From: Bacteroidales bacterium | Lineage (GTDB): Bacteria > Bacteroidota > Bacteroidia > Bacteroidales > WRLA01 | Length of the DNA stretch: 45,277 nt | Direction of reading: 5' to 3' | Assembly: GCA_009777825.1 (NCBI GenBank) | Contig: WRLA01000016.1 | Coordinates: 1 to 45,277, forward strand | Notes under the pieces: generated by a model | Database searches by the model: none | What the model saw: only the letters and a program-made list of their open reading frames with translations | What the model was told of the DNA's origin: nothing | Position numbers and translations under genes: made by a program | In this document: piece after piece, positions 29,294-38,128 of the stretch | Layout of the letters: the number at the start of each line of letters is the position of its first letter | How positions within the stretch are numbered: the first letter of the stretch is position 1

Positions 29294-31450
29294 ATGGCAG
29301 TTATTGGAAGAATCAGACAGTATTCAGGACTAACAGTTGTATTTGTTGGCGTTGCGTTGGCAGCATTTGTTTTAGGCGACTTTGGAAGAAAAGGTTGCAA
29401 CAGGAGAGGCGACGGCAGCGACGTCGTTACCACAGTTGCGGGAACGGACATCTCGTACATCACCTTTGAACGCGCTGTGGCACGTCAGCAACAGATTATG
29501 AAACTCAACAACCCGCAAACAAACTTCACCAACGAGGAGATGTTTTCCCTTCGGGAACAGGTGTGGACGCGCCTTGTGGACAGCATTGTTTACTACGAGC
29601 AATTCGAAAAGTTGGGCTTGGCAGTATCGGTAGAAGAGATGAACGATTTGATTTACGGAGAAAAACCGCATCAGTACATCGCTTCGTCGTTCACAAATCC
29701 GCAAACGGGACAGGTTGATAAAGAACAGATTGTCAACTTTTTCAGCAACTTGGATCAACTCAACGCCGACGTGCGCTTGCAAGTGAGCAACCTGCTGACG
29801 GCAATGCAGGACGACGCGCTGAAAGCAAAATACAGAACCTTGCTCAACAAAAGTTACTACGCTCCGACCGCTTTTGCGGAGATGCGTTATAACTACGCCA
29901 ACGAAAAAAGGTCTGTCGATGTCGTTCAGATACCCTACACCGCCATTCCCGACAGCATCGTAACGCTCACCGACGCCGACTATCAGAAATATTATGACGA
30001 ACACAAAGAGACCTACAAAAAAGAGGAAACGCGCAAAATCGAATATGTCATCTTCGACGTAAAACCCTCAGTGACAGATATTTCCGCCGTTGAAACCAGA
30101 ATGACCAATCTGTACAACGAATTAGCCGCATTACCAACTCACGACGTTCCCTACTTTGTCAATATCAACACCGACGGAACGCTTTATGACAGCCTTTGGA
30201 AAACCAAAAACACCCTGCCGCCGCAAATCGCCGAGGCGATGTTTGCCAATGCGCCGGGACTCACCGTGGCGCCGTATCGCGATGGCGAACAGTTCTATAC
30301 AGCACGCCTGATGGAAGAATCCATGCGTTCCGACTCGATGGACGCCGAACATATCCTCATCCAATTTAAAGGAATGCCCAACGTCCCCGCCGATGCGCCA
30401 ACGAAAGAACAGGCACAGTTCTTAGTCGACAGTTTGGTAACCGTTCTTAAAAACCCGTTCAACCCCATCCCATTCGGCTTGTACGCCCTCCAGTTCTCCA
30501 AAGACCCCTCCGCCACACAAAACTCCGGCAACCTCGGACGTTTCGCCGACGGAGCCATGGTATATCCTTTCAATGAAGCCGTCCAAAACGGAAAAAAAGG
30601 CGACATCGTAACGGTAGAGACACAATTCGGAATACATATTATTAAAGTAGGCGCCAAAAATCCGCCCCAAAAGATGGTGCGCGTGGCGACAATCATGCAA
30701 ATTCTCACCCCCAGCGACTTAACCAGAAAGAATGTCTATTCGGAGGCGTCGAAGTTCTCCATCGAAAACCGCAACATCGAAGATTTCCGCGCTACCGCCG
30801 AAACCGAAAATTACAACGTGAGAGAGATGGACAACATCCAACCGATGGGCAATAACTTGGGCGGCGTTACCCAAGCCCGTCAGGTCATCCGCTGGGCGTT
30901 CGGAAGAGATAATAGAAATAATAAAATCCATGTGAACGATGTTTCGGACGTTATCAATATCAGTGATGATCAATTTGTTGTAGCCGCATTGGCGGAGATA
31001 AATCCGAAAGGTTACTCCTCGATGGAATCACAGAAAAACGCCATGCAGTTCCAAGTGATGCGCGACAAAAAAGGCGATATGACGTTAGAAAAAATCGGTG
31101 CCAACGCCGGCACCAACCTCGAAGAAATTGCTAATAAATTCGAAGGGACACAAACCGAAGAACCCGTACAGGTAACTTTCAACTCCATGAGCATCGGTAC
31201 TTTCGGACGGGAAACCAACGTGATAGGTGCAACTTTCGGAATGAAAGAGGGCGCGTTCTACGGTCCCGTCAAAGGGATGAACGGCGTCTATTTCATCAAA
31301 GAGACCGAGCGCATCCCCGCCGAACCCAAAGAAGATTATAACGAAGAACGCACACAAATGCACAGCGGATTCTCCTCCCGCGCCTCACTCTATCAAACCA
31401 TACTGCGCGAAAAAGCGGATATAAAAGATAATAGGCATCTGTTCTACTAA
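29294..31450 (+). CDS. SurA/PpiD-like peptidylprolyl isomerase
   Basis: A 718-aa membrane-anchored foldase of the PpiD/SurA type. An N-terminal transmembrane helix lies at residues ~12-28 (LTVVFVGVALAAFVLGDFG), followed by a SurA-type chaperone domain (SYITFERAVARQQQ). A parvulin domain sits around residues 350-455 (MDAEHILIQFKGM ... GNLGRFADGAMVYPFNEAVQ ... FGIHIIKVGAK). A second, degenerate parvulin-like segment lies at ~570-690. It should help outer membrane proteins fold in the periplasm. It follows lptC and its own promoter, and the GH3 gene begins one base after its stop, so those two are probably co-transcribed. Confidence 0.88.
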   Translation: MAVIGRIRQYSGLTVVFVGVALAAFVLGDFGRKGCNRRGDGSDVVTTVAGTDISYITFERAVARQQQIMKLNNPQTNFTNEEMFSLREQVWTRLVDSIVYYEQFEKLGLAVSVEEMNDLIYGEKPHQYIASSFTNPQTGQVDKEQIVNFFSNLDQLNADVRLQVSNLLTAMQDDALKAKYRTLLNKSYYAPTAFAEMRYNYANEKRSVDVVQIPYTAIPDSIVTLTDADYQKYYDEHKETYKKEETRKIEYVIFDVKPSVTDISAVETRMTNLYNELAALPTHDVPYFVNINTDGTLYDSLWKTKNTLPPQIAEAMFANAPGLTVAPYRDGEQFYTARLMEESMRSDSMDAEHILIQFKGMPNVPADAPTKEQAQFLVDSLVTVLKNPFNPIPFGLYALQFSKDPSATQNSGNLGRFADGAMVYPFNEAVQNGKKGDIVTVETQFGIHIIKVGAKNPPQKMVRVATIMQILTPSDLTRKNVYSEASKFSIENRNIEDFRATAETENYNVREMDNIQPMGNNLGGVTQARQVIRWAFGRDNRNNKIHVNDVSDVINISDDQFVVAALAEINPKGYSSMESQKNAMQFQVMRDKKGDMTLEKIGANAGTNLEEIANKFEGTQTEEPVQVTFNSMSIGTFGRETNVIGATFGMKEGAFYGPVKGMNGVYFIKETERIPAEPKEDYNEERTQMHSGFSSRASLYQTILREKADIKDNRHLFY

Positions 31451-31451
31451 C

Positions 31452-32945
31452 ATGTTGAACAGCATCTACTTACGGTATTTTCAAAACCGCATGAAAAACA
31501 TCGAACATTTCATGCGGCATCCGTTTGATATTCAGGAACAATGGTTTCATAAACTGCTGCAAGCGGGGAGACAAACAATCTACGGACAGAAATACGGTTT
31601 TGAAAATATTACCGACCTCGAATCATTCGGAAACAACGTTCCCGTAGTCGAATATCACGACTTTTACCCTTATATTCAACGTGTTAAGAACGGGGAGAAA
31701 AACGTGCTGTGGAACACGCCCATACGCCTCTTTTCCAAGTCGTCGGGAACAACCTCCGAACGGAGCAAGTTCATCCCCGTCAGCAACGAGTCTTTACACA
31801 CCTGCCATTTTAAAGCGGGACGGGATACCTACTCCCTCTACTGCAACGCCTATCCGGACAGTCAGATTTTTCGAGGTTACGCCTTAGGCATGGGCGGTCA
31901 TCTCTCAAAAGACCTCTCGAACAACATGTATGTCGGCGACCTTTCGGCATTGCTAATGAAAGAGTTACCCTACTTCGCCCAACGCAAACGCAAACCGCCG
32001 CTCAACATCGCCCTGATGGACGAATGGGAAAGCAAAATCGAAAAACTCGCCGAGACGACGATTTCGTCCGACATCACTCACATCCTCGGCGTCCCGTCGT
32101 GGACGTTGCTGCTGCTCAAACGAATATTAGAAAAGACGCAGCAACCAAACATCCGGTCGGTATGGCAAAACTTAGAAGTCTTTTTCCACGGCGGCGTCAG
32201 TTTTGAACCGTATCACAAAGAGTATGACCGGGTTATATCGTCCGACATCCGCTATTTTCAAACGTACAATGCCTCCGAAGGCTACTTCGCCATACAAGAC
32301 CGACCCGACGCCAAAGATATGCTACTCCTGCTCGACCATGGCATCTTTTACGAGTTTATGCCCATGGCGGAAGTCGGAAAAGAGCACCCGAAACTGCTCT
32401 CCCTCAACGAAATAGAACTGAACGTCAACTACGGCTTGGTCATCACCACCAACGGCGGACTGTGGCGCTATCTCGTCGGCGACACCATCGCCTTCACCTC
32501 CAAAGAGCCGTTCCGCATCCGCATCACGGGACGCACACGCTATTTCATCAACGCCGTCGGCGAAGAAATCATCCTCGACAACGTGGAAAACGCCCTGCAA
32601 GAGGTTCTGTCGCAGTGCGACGCCATCGTCGAAGAATATACCGGCGGACCCGTCTATGCCGAACACGACCGCAAAGCACGCCACGAATGGATCTTCGAGT
32701 TCGACAAAGCGCCCGACGACATCCAAAACTTTACCGAAATGTTCGACCTCGCACTCCAAAAAGCCAACTCCGACTATGCCGCCAAACGCTACCAAAACAT
32801 GATATTAGACCTACCCATTATCCATATCGCCCCGCCCGGCACGTTCTACGAATGGATGCGCCAACGCGGGAAATTAGGCGGACAGCACAAAGTGCCGCGC
32901 CTGGCTAACGACCGGACACACTTGGATTCGATTTTGAAGATGTAG
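31452..32945 (+). CDS. GH3-family adenylating enzyme
   Basis: A 497-aa protein of the GH3 family (named after plant auxin-amido synthetases), which belongs to the ANL acyl-adenylating enzymes. Visible motifs are the ATP-binding LFSKSSGTTSERSKFIPVS, YNASEGYFAIQD, and YGLVITTNGGLWRYLVGDTI followed by the hinge region FRIRITGRTRYFINAVGEE. The C-terminal HKVPRLANDR is also typical. Bacteroidota GH3 proteins are common, but their substrates are not established. It is tightly coupled to the isomerase gene. Confidence 0.88.
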   Translation: MLNSIYLRYFQNRMKNIEHFMRHPFDIQEQWFHKLLQAGRQTIYGQKYGFENITDLESFGNNVPVVEYHDFYPYIQRVKNGEKNVLWNTPIRLFSKSSGTTSERSKFIPVSNESLHTCHFKAGRDTYSLYCNAYPDSQIFRGYALGMGGHLSKDLSNNMYVGDLSALLMKELPYFAQRKRKPPLNIALMDEWESKIEKLAETTISSDITHILGVPSWTLLLLKRILEKTQQPNIRSVWQNLEVFFHGGVSFEPYHKEYDRVISSDIRYFQTYNASEGYFAIQDRPDAKDMLLLLDHGIFYEFMPMAEVGKEHPKLLSLNEIELNVNYGLVITTNGGLWRYLVGDTIAFTSKEPFRIRITGRTRYFINAVGEEIILDNVENALQEVLSQCDAIVEEYTGGPVYAEHDRKARHEWIFEFDKAPDDIQNFTEMFDLALQKANSDYAAKRYQNMILDLPIIHIAPPGTFYEWMRQRGKLGGQHKVPRLANDRTHLDSILKM

Positions 32946-32956
32946 TAAAAAAGTTC

Positions 32957-32964
32957 TATCTTTG
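32957..32964 (+). promoter_or_regulatory. -7 promoter element TATCTTTG
   Basis: TATCTTTG 33 bases before the ATG at 32998 of the Rpn-type remnant. Confidence 0.55.
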
Positions 32965-32997
32965 CAGCATCGAAATTTAATGAAATAGCAGAATACC

Positions 32998-33478
32998 ATG
33001 GACGGAAAACTTAAAGACAGGTACATAGACCCGTTTACCGACTTCGGGTTTAAGAGATTATTCGGCGAGGAGTGTAATAAAGATCTGCTGCTGGACTTTT
33101 TGAATGAACTTTTATATAAAGAAGAGGGGAAAATTGTCTCCCTGTCGTATCTGAAAAGTGAGAAGTTCAGTTCATCCGAAGAGTCTCACAAGGCGGTTTT
33201 TGACCTTTATTGTGAATCTAAATTTTCTGTTAGATGAAAATAAACAGAACCCCGATAAATACAGGTACGAAGTCATGCTGACCGACATCGAAACGAATGA
33301 CATTTTTTACAAAAAATTGAAATACGTTTACTTGGAGATGCCCAAGTTCAAGAAAGAGGTCGATGAACTGGAATCGCACTTTGAGAAATGGATGTACGTA
33401 TTGAAAAACCTCAAGCGGTTAGACAAGATACCGGATAGCCTGCAAGAACGCATATTTGAAAGAATGTTTTCCTTATAG
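32998..33478 (+). pseudogene. Rpn/PD-(D/E)XK nuclease-family transposase remnant
   Basis: The N-terminal frame (to 33237) has YIDPFTDFGFKRLFGEECNK followed by LLLDFLNELL, the usual start of the large Rpn (recombination-promoting nuclease, PDDEXK) family. The code then jumps to another frame: 33225-33478 contains ENKQNPDKYRYEVMLTDIET and LEMPKFKKEVDELESHFEKW, a segment normally ~60-80 residues further on. An internal deletion with frame loss has removed the catalytic core (the usual F(I/V)VEMQ strand) and the C-terminus. It should be inactive. Confidence 0.8.
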
Positions 33479-33563
33479 AAAAGGTCGGTGCCGGTTTCCG
33501 CAAGTTTTCCTGCCTCAAACTGCTCGAAATGACTGGCAGGGTTTTATTTTGATAAAACAGTCG
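33479..33563. terminator. Hairpin between converging remnants
   Basis: CCTGCC (33510-33515) and GGCAGG (33535-33540) form the ends of an imperfect stem enclosing a cgaaatgac repeat word, followed by a ttttattttg run. It may end transcription of the converging remnants. Confidence 0.35.
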
Positions 33564-34046
33564 TTAAAAGTCCTGAGCATCAAACACAAACCATTCGTAA
33601 ACATTGGTAATCATCAGGTAGCGCAGTTCGAAGTTCTTTCCCGTTTTCCGTTCCCGCAGGTAATACAAGACCAATTCCTGAAACGGCTTGACATTCAGAT
33701 TGGGAATATCGCAAGGGTCGCCCTTACAAATAGAGGTCATTTCTGATTTATTTGCCGGACTTTTTGTTTCAATCAGCACGCCGACAGAGGATGTCGTATT
33801 GTTGTCGTTATGGATGACCAGATCGGATCTCCCTTTGGTGTTAATATAGTGATTGTCTTTGTAATAGACTGCGTTCAAAAAATCCTTGATGATGTTTTTA
33901 TGAAACTCTTCGCTCTCTTTCAGGTTGATGCGATCGAACAAATTTATCAACTCTTTTTTAAACAATTCAATCTCCATCCTGTTCGGCTTTTGCTTCAGGA
34001 AGGCGGGATTGAGCGCTTGTTTTACGGTTTTGATGATTGATTCCAT
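33564..34046 (-). pseudogene. N-terminal remnant of a type IIG restriction-methylation enzyme
   Basis: The 160 residues match the N-terminal domain (DUF7149-like) of Bacteroidota Eco57I/type IIG enzymes. NPAFLKQKPNRMEIELFKKE leads to KGRSDLVIHN, SVGVLIETKSP (a PD-(D/E)XK-like D...ExK) and LMITNVYEWFVFDAQDF. Such enzymes normally exceed 900 aa. The frame ends at a TAA that sits exactly where the family has Glu (DAQDF-stop-RLFYQNKT). After about eight more in-frame residues the homology is lost in repeat DNA. It is a remnant created by a nonsense mutation plus deletion. It begins 4 bases after the aminotransferase stop. Confidence 0.72.
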
Positions 34047-34050
34047 GGGT

Positions 34051-35223
34051 TTATTGAAATTTAATTTTTAAAACAACCTCCTCAACCTCCTCCTCCGTAA
34101 TATTCAGCGGCGGCGCAATGCGAAAGGCGTTGGTATTGAAGATGAAAGGATCGGTGATGACGCCGTTTTGAGTTAATTGTTCGAGCAGTTGCGTGCATTG
34201 CGTTTCCGAGTGCATTTCGGCGGCGAGCAACAAGCCCTTTCCGCGTATCTCTTTGATGGCGGGATGGTTTTTCAGCAGTTTTCTGAAGAGTTCGCCTTTT
34301 GCTGATACTGTGGGGATGATGTTTTCGTCGAGCAGCAGTTGCAGTTGTGCTAAGGCGGCGGCGCAACTTACGGGATGACCGCCGAAGGTGGTGATGTGTC
34401 CTAATACGGGATTTTCGGTCAGACACTGCATCATCGTTTTCGAGGCGATGAAGGCGCCGAGCGGCATTCCGCCGCCCATGGCTTTGGCGCAGCAGAGGAT
34501 GTCGGGGACGACCTCTTCCTGTTGGAAGTAGAAGAGGGAGCCGGTGCGTCCGAAGCCGGTTTGTATCTCGTCGAAGATGAGTTGTGTTCCGGTGTCGTTG
34601 CAGCGTTGGCGCAGGGATTGCAGGAAGCCCTCTTTGGGGACGATGACGCCCGCCTCGCCCTGTATCGGCTCTACGATGACGGCGGCGTGACGGGTGGTGA
34701 TTTTTTCGATAGCGGCGAAGTCGTTATAGTCCAGAAACGTCGTTCCCGGCGTCAGCGGGCGGAAGTTGCGTTTTAGCGATTCGTTGCCTAAGAAACTCAT
34801 AGCGCCTTGTCCGCTGCCGTGATAACTGTTTTTGAAGGCACAGAGTTCGAAGCGTCCGGTAAAGCGTTTTGCTAACTTCACGGCGCCGTCGGTGGCTTCA
34901 TTGCCGGAGTTGACGTAATAGACGCAGTTCAGTGTCTCCGGCAGCAGGCTCGTGAGCAGTTCGGCGAAGAGCGTTTGGGGCGACTGGATGATCTCGCCGT
35001 AAACCATCAGGTGCATGTATTTTTCTACTTGCGCTTTCACGGCTTCCACCACTTTCGGATGACAGTGTCCGACGTTGCTCACCGCCACGCCCGACACTAA
35101 GTCAATATAGCGTTTTCCGTCAGGCGCGTACATGTAAATCCCCTCCGCCCGTTCAATCTCTATTCCCAACGGGAAAGGGGAGGGCAAGCCGATGTTGTTG
35201 TAAAATATTTCGCGATTACCCAT
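34051..35223 (-). CDS. Class III PLP aminotransferase (acetylornithine aminotransferase-like)
   Basis: A 390-aa class III aminotransferase of the acetylornithine/ornithine aminotransferase group. The PLP sites are GNEATDGAVKLAKRFTGR, the stacking residue region FKNSYHGSGQGAMS, the Asp in LIFDEIQTGFGRTGS and the Schiff-base Lys in CCAKAMGGGMPLGAF. Length and motifs are complete. Substrate choice (N-acetylornithine, ornithine or another omega-amino acid) cannot be fixed here, and no arginine biosynthesis genes are nearby. It is flanked on both sides by restriction-modification debris. Confidence 0.85.
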   Translation of the reverse strand: MGNREIFYNNIGLPSPFPLGIEIERAEGIYMYAPDGKRYIDLVSGVAVSNVGHCHPKVVEAVKAQVEKYMHLMVYGEIIQSPQTLFAELLTSLLPETLNCVYYVNSGNEATDGAVKLAKRFTGRFELCAFKNSYHGSGQGAMSFLGNESLKRNFRPLTPGTTFLDYNDFAAIEKITTRHAAVIVEPIQGEAGVIVPKEGFLQSLRQRCNDTGTQLIFDEIQTGFGRTGSLFYFQQEEVVPDILCCAKAMGGGMPLGAFIASKTMMQCLTENPVLGHITTFGGHPVSCAAALAQLQLLLDENIIPTVSAKGELFRKLLKNHPAIKEIRGKGLLLAAEMHSETQCTQLLEQLTQNGVITDPFIFNTNAFRIAPPLNITEEEVEEVVLKIKFQ

Positions 35224-35272
35224 TATTTCTCGTTCTCCTTTCGCAATTTCTGTAATTTGTCAAAACTTATCA

Positions 35273-35635
35273 TTACAGGAATGGATTTATTAAACAATTT
35301 TCTGTTTTTCTTGTCTGATTTAATCTTTGTAAGATTTTGAATATATGATTATCTTCTTGCCCAGACTCTTCAAAATGTCTTTCTTCATCTTGCCATAAAT
35401 AATCAATCAGAGTTTGAACATCATTTTGAAAAGACACAGATACAATTGCATAACTCTTTATTTTATCTTTTGAAAAACCGTTTTTTTCAATCCATGTGTT
35501 GTTGATTAATAATTTTTCTAATGCGTCATTGGGACATAAACCATTTTCAATACCTAATATCTGCCAATTTTCGATATCTGTATTGTTTGGAGCAATAATA
35601 CTGCCTTCACAAGTATAAAAAATAAACTGTGCCAT
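35273..35635 (-). CDS. Hypothetical protein beside a restriction endonuclease
   Basis: A 120-aa soluble protein that I do not recognise. It has an N-terminal beta strand (MAQFIFYTCEGSIIAP), a central WQILGIENGLCPNDALEKL segment and a C-terminal helix rich in charged residues. It lies 5 bases after the endonuclease gene on the same strand, and its A/T-rich codon use is like that gene and unlike the aminotransferase. It therefore probably arrived with the restriction system. A regulatory or immunity role is only a guess. Confidence 0.6.
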   Translation of the reverse strand: MAQFIFYTCEGSIIAPNNTDIENWQILGIENGLCPNDALEKLLINNTWIEKNGFSKDKIKSYAIVSVSFQNDVQTLIDYLWQDEERHFEESGQEDNHIFKILQRLNQTRKTENCLINPFL

Positions 35636-35640
35636 TATTA

Positions 35641-36351
35641 TTATATTACATATTTTATTTTACTCATATTAGAGTGCTGACTTACAATGTTTTCATAATC
35701 TGCAAAAATAACACGATTTTTGAGCGGAGCAAATATTGATTTTCCCATAATATCATCAAATTGTTTTCTTCGCGATACGTTTGCAATTATGAAAAAACGA
35801 GCAAAATAATCTTGCAACTCAAAAAATTTTGTTAATGAATTTTGAATATCTGTGGAATGTTCTACTTCAAAAAATGAGTGTGGTAAATTTCTCTTGTTAA
35901 ACCATATAACATCAATACTAGCTGCTCTACGTAAAATTTCGGGATAAGTAAAATTGTATATTTTCGACAAACTCGTCATTTCTTTTAATGGTTTTTCTAA
36001 AAACAAACGATTTTTATCTTGGGACGGAACATAGGTCTGTAAATTATTCATATTCCCAATTTCAACGACCAAGCCTTGATAGTAAGAATGAGTAAACAAT
36101 TCTTTTTGTTTTTTATCTTGTGTTTTGAGTTGAAATTTGTTTAGCACATCCGCCTCAAATTCTTTCAACGCCCATAAACCCGATTGTATTTTGAAAAACG
36201 CATCACTCTCTTGCACAATCCTTCTCACAGTTGCTTGCGGTGTTTTTGTTTTCCATGCGGAAAAATCAATTAGGTGATTTAATTGTCCAAAAGTAGCATA
36301 ACCACCGTTCTGGCGCATTACTTCTATTACTTGTTCTGTTTGCGTTTTCAT
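35641..36351 (-). CDS. Probable type II restriction endonuclease
   Basis: A 236-aa protein. Residues ~1-60 look like a winged helix (EQVIEVMRQNGGYATFGQLN ... ATVRRIVQES). Residues ~135-165 hold a candidate PD-(D/E)XK core: AASIDVIWFNKRNLPHSFFE followed by VEHSTD, that is D...ExE. The context, directly downstream of an adenine-methylase fragment, supports restriction. The ATG at 36351 follows the methylase stop with no overlap; an upstream GTG at 36363 would overlap it. The gene looks intact, unlike its methylase. If expressed and active, protection must come from another methylase. Confidence 0.68.
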   Translation of the reverse strand: MKTQTEQVIEVMRQNGGYATFGQLNHLIDFSAWKTKTPQATVRRIVQESDAFFKIQSGLWALKEFEADVLNKFQLKTQDKKQKELFTHSYYQGLVVEIGNMNNLQTYVPSQDKNRLFLEKPLKEMTSLSKIYNFTYPEILRRAASIDVIWFNKRNLPHSFFEVEHSTDIQNSLTKFFELQDYFARFFIIANVSRRKQFDDIMGKSIFAPLKNRVIFADYENIVSQHSNMSKIKYVI

Positions 36352-36355
36352 AATT

Positions 36356-36703
36356 TTATGCACACATTAATAGTTTATCATCAAATTCGTCTTTTGCATT
36401 ATCATCTGAATTTTCCAATGAATGATACTCTTTTTGCAGAATTTCTAAAACTGAAATAAGTTCTTTTGGCGCTGATTGTATTGTTTTATAGGTGTTTATC
36501 AAATCTTCGTTTATGTCGTTCACTACGGCTTTTCCCAACTGAGTAAACGCTCCAAGTACCCAAAATAAAACCGCACCGCTACCGACAAAAGGTTCAATAT
36601 AAGTGTCAATAGTCAATTCCGGCAGGCTTTTCTCTATTTCTGAAATCAGTTGAGTTTTACCTCCCGCCCATTTTAAGAATGGTTTTACACTTTTTACAAT
36701 CAT
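36356..36703 (-). pseudogene. Truncated Dam-type adenine DNA methylase
   Basis: 115 aa with the N-terminal part of a D12-class N6-adenine methyltransferase: PFLKWAGGKTQLISEIEKSL (SAM-binding motif I), YIEPFVGSGAVLFW and VVNDINEDLINTYKTI. The family is usually 260-300 aa. The catalytic DPPY motif and the whole C-terminal half are missing, and the frame ends soon after NAKDEFDDKLLMCA. It should not methylate DNA. It lies 13 bases after the decarboxylase stop and just before the endonuclease. Confidence 0.8.
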
Positions 36704-36716
36704 ATATTTTTATTAT

Positions 36717-38111
36717 TTAATACCCTAAAATCCTCAGCATAGACTGCCAACTTTGTTCTTTGGCGAAGAGTTTGGTGATGATTTCGCCGGTTTCGTCTTT
36801 ATCAATAATGACATGTTTTGGGGCGGGGTTGAGACAGTGCTGTACGCCGCCGTAGCCGCCGACGGCTTCCTGGTAGGCTCCGGTGTGGAAGAATCCGATG
36901 TAGAGTGGTTCGTCGCCGTGGAATTTTGGCAGGAAGATGGCGTTTTGGTGCAGTTCCGCGTTGTAGAAGTCGTTGCTGTCGCAGGTGAGACCGCCGAGGT
37001 TGACGCGCTCGTATTCAAGGTTCCAGTGATTCACAGCGAGTTGCAGGAAGCGTTGATTGATGGCGATGGTGTCGGGCATGGTGGTCAGGAACGAACTGTC
37101 GATCATGTTCCATCGTTCGCGGTCGTTTTGCAGTTTTTGGTTGATGACGGAGTAGAGCAGCGCTCCGCTTTCGGCAACGGTGAAAGAGCCGAACTCGGTG
37201 AAGATGTCGGGTTCGGGGACACCGTGCTGTTGGCATATCGCCTGTATTTGCGCGATGATTTCTTCTGCCATGTAGTCGTAGTCGTAACCGAAGTTGAGGC
37301 TGTTTTGAAACGGAAATCCGCCGCCGATGTTCAGCGCGGTGAGGTCGGGACAGATGGCTCGTAGTGAGCAATATGCGTTGACGGCTTTCATCAGTTCGTT
37401 CCAGTAATAGGAGGTATCTTTGATGCCCGTGTTCAGGAAGAAATGGAGCATTTTCAGTTTGAATTTGGGATTTTTCTTGATGCGACCTTCGTAGTATGGG
37501 AGGATGTCGTTGTAGCGGATGCCCAGTCGTGAGGTGTAGAAGGCGAAGTTCGGTTCTTCTTCGGCGGCGATTCTCATGCCGAGGAAACATTTTTTTTCGA
37601 GCATTGGTTCTAAGGCGTCCAACTCGAAGAGGTTGTCAAGGACGGGGATGGTGTTGGAGAAGCCGTCGTTGATCAGCCGGGCGATATTTTCCAAATAGTT
37701 GGGACGTTTGTAGCCGTTGCAGATGATGTAGCGGTCTTTGTTGAACAAGCCATCCTGGTGCAACTTGTCAATGATGTGGACGTCGAAGGCGGACGACGTT
37801 TCGATGTGAACGTCGTTTTTCAGGACTTCTTCCAAAACAAATTGAAAATGATTGCTTTTCGTGCAATAGCAATAGTGGTACTCGCCGTTGTAGTCCACCT
37901 TTGCCATTGCCACGTTGAAGAGGCGGCGTGCGCGTTGAATTTTCTCCGAGATGTTCGGTAAATATGTGATTCTCAACGGTGTTCCGTACTTGTCAATGAT
38001 GTCCATCAACGAGATGTCGTGGAACGAGAGGTTGCCGTCGTCATCAACGTCGAAGCCATTTTGGGGCCAGTCGAAAGTCTGCTCAATGAGGTCTCTGTAC
38101 TTGTTTTTCAT
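36717..38111 (-). CDS. Fold III PLP decarboxylase (arginine decarboxylase family)
   Basis: A 464-aa enzyme of the alanine-racemase-fold decarboxylases (arginine, ornithine and diaminopimelate decarboxylases). The PLP Lys is in YHYCYCTKSNHFQFVLEEVL. The glycine-rich phosphate loop is NIGGGFPFQNSLNFGYDYDY. The C-terminal FFHTGAYQEAVGGYGGVQHC carries the Tyr at the active site. It is much shorter than classical SpeA (about 630 aa) and belongs to a compact group usually annotated as arginine decarboxylase in Bacteroidales, so the substrate remains uncertain. The alanine dehydrogenase homologue ends 17 bases upstream, suggesting one operon. Confidence 0.8.
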   Translation of the reverse strand: MKNKYRDLIEQTFDWPQNGFDVDDDGNLSFHDISLMDIIDKYGTPLRITYLPNISEKIQRARRLFNVAMAKVDYNGEYHYCYCTKSNHFQFVLEEVLKNDVHIETSSAFDVHIIDKLHQDGLFNKDRYIICNGYKRPNYLENIARLINDGFSNTIPVLDNLFELDALEPMLEKKCFLGMRIAAEEEPNFAFYTSRLGIRYNDILPYYEGRIKKNPKFKLKMLHFFLNTGIKDTSYYWNELMKAVNAYCSLRAICPDLTALNIGGGFPFQNSLNFGYDYDYMAEEIIAQIQAICQQHGVPEPDIFTEFGSFTVAESGALLYSVINQKLQNDRERWNMIDSSFLTTMPDTIAINQRFLQLAVNHWNLEYERVNLGGLTCDSNDFYNAELHQNAIFLPKFHGDEPLYIGFFHTGAYQEAVGGYGGVQHCLNPAPKHVIIDKDETGEIITKLFAKEQSWQSMLRILGY

Positions 38112-38128
38112 CTTTATTAGTGTTGTTT

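Noticed and set aside
36717..38111. Decarboxylase as a truncated SpeA
   Set aside because: It has complete N- and C-terminal family segments and fits a compact 460-aa group, so the short length is natural.
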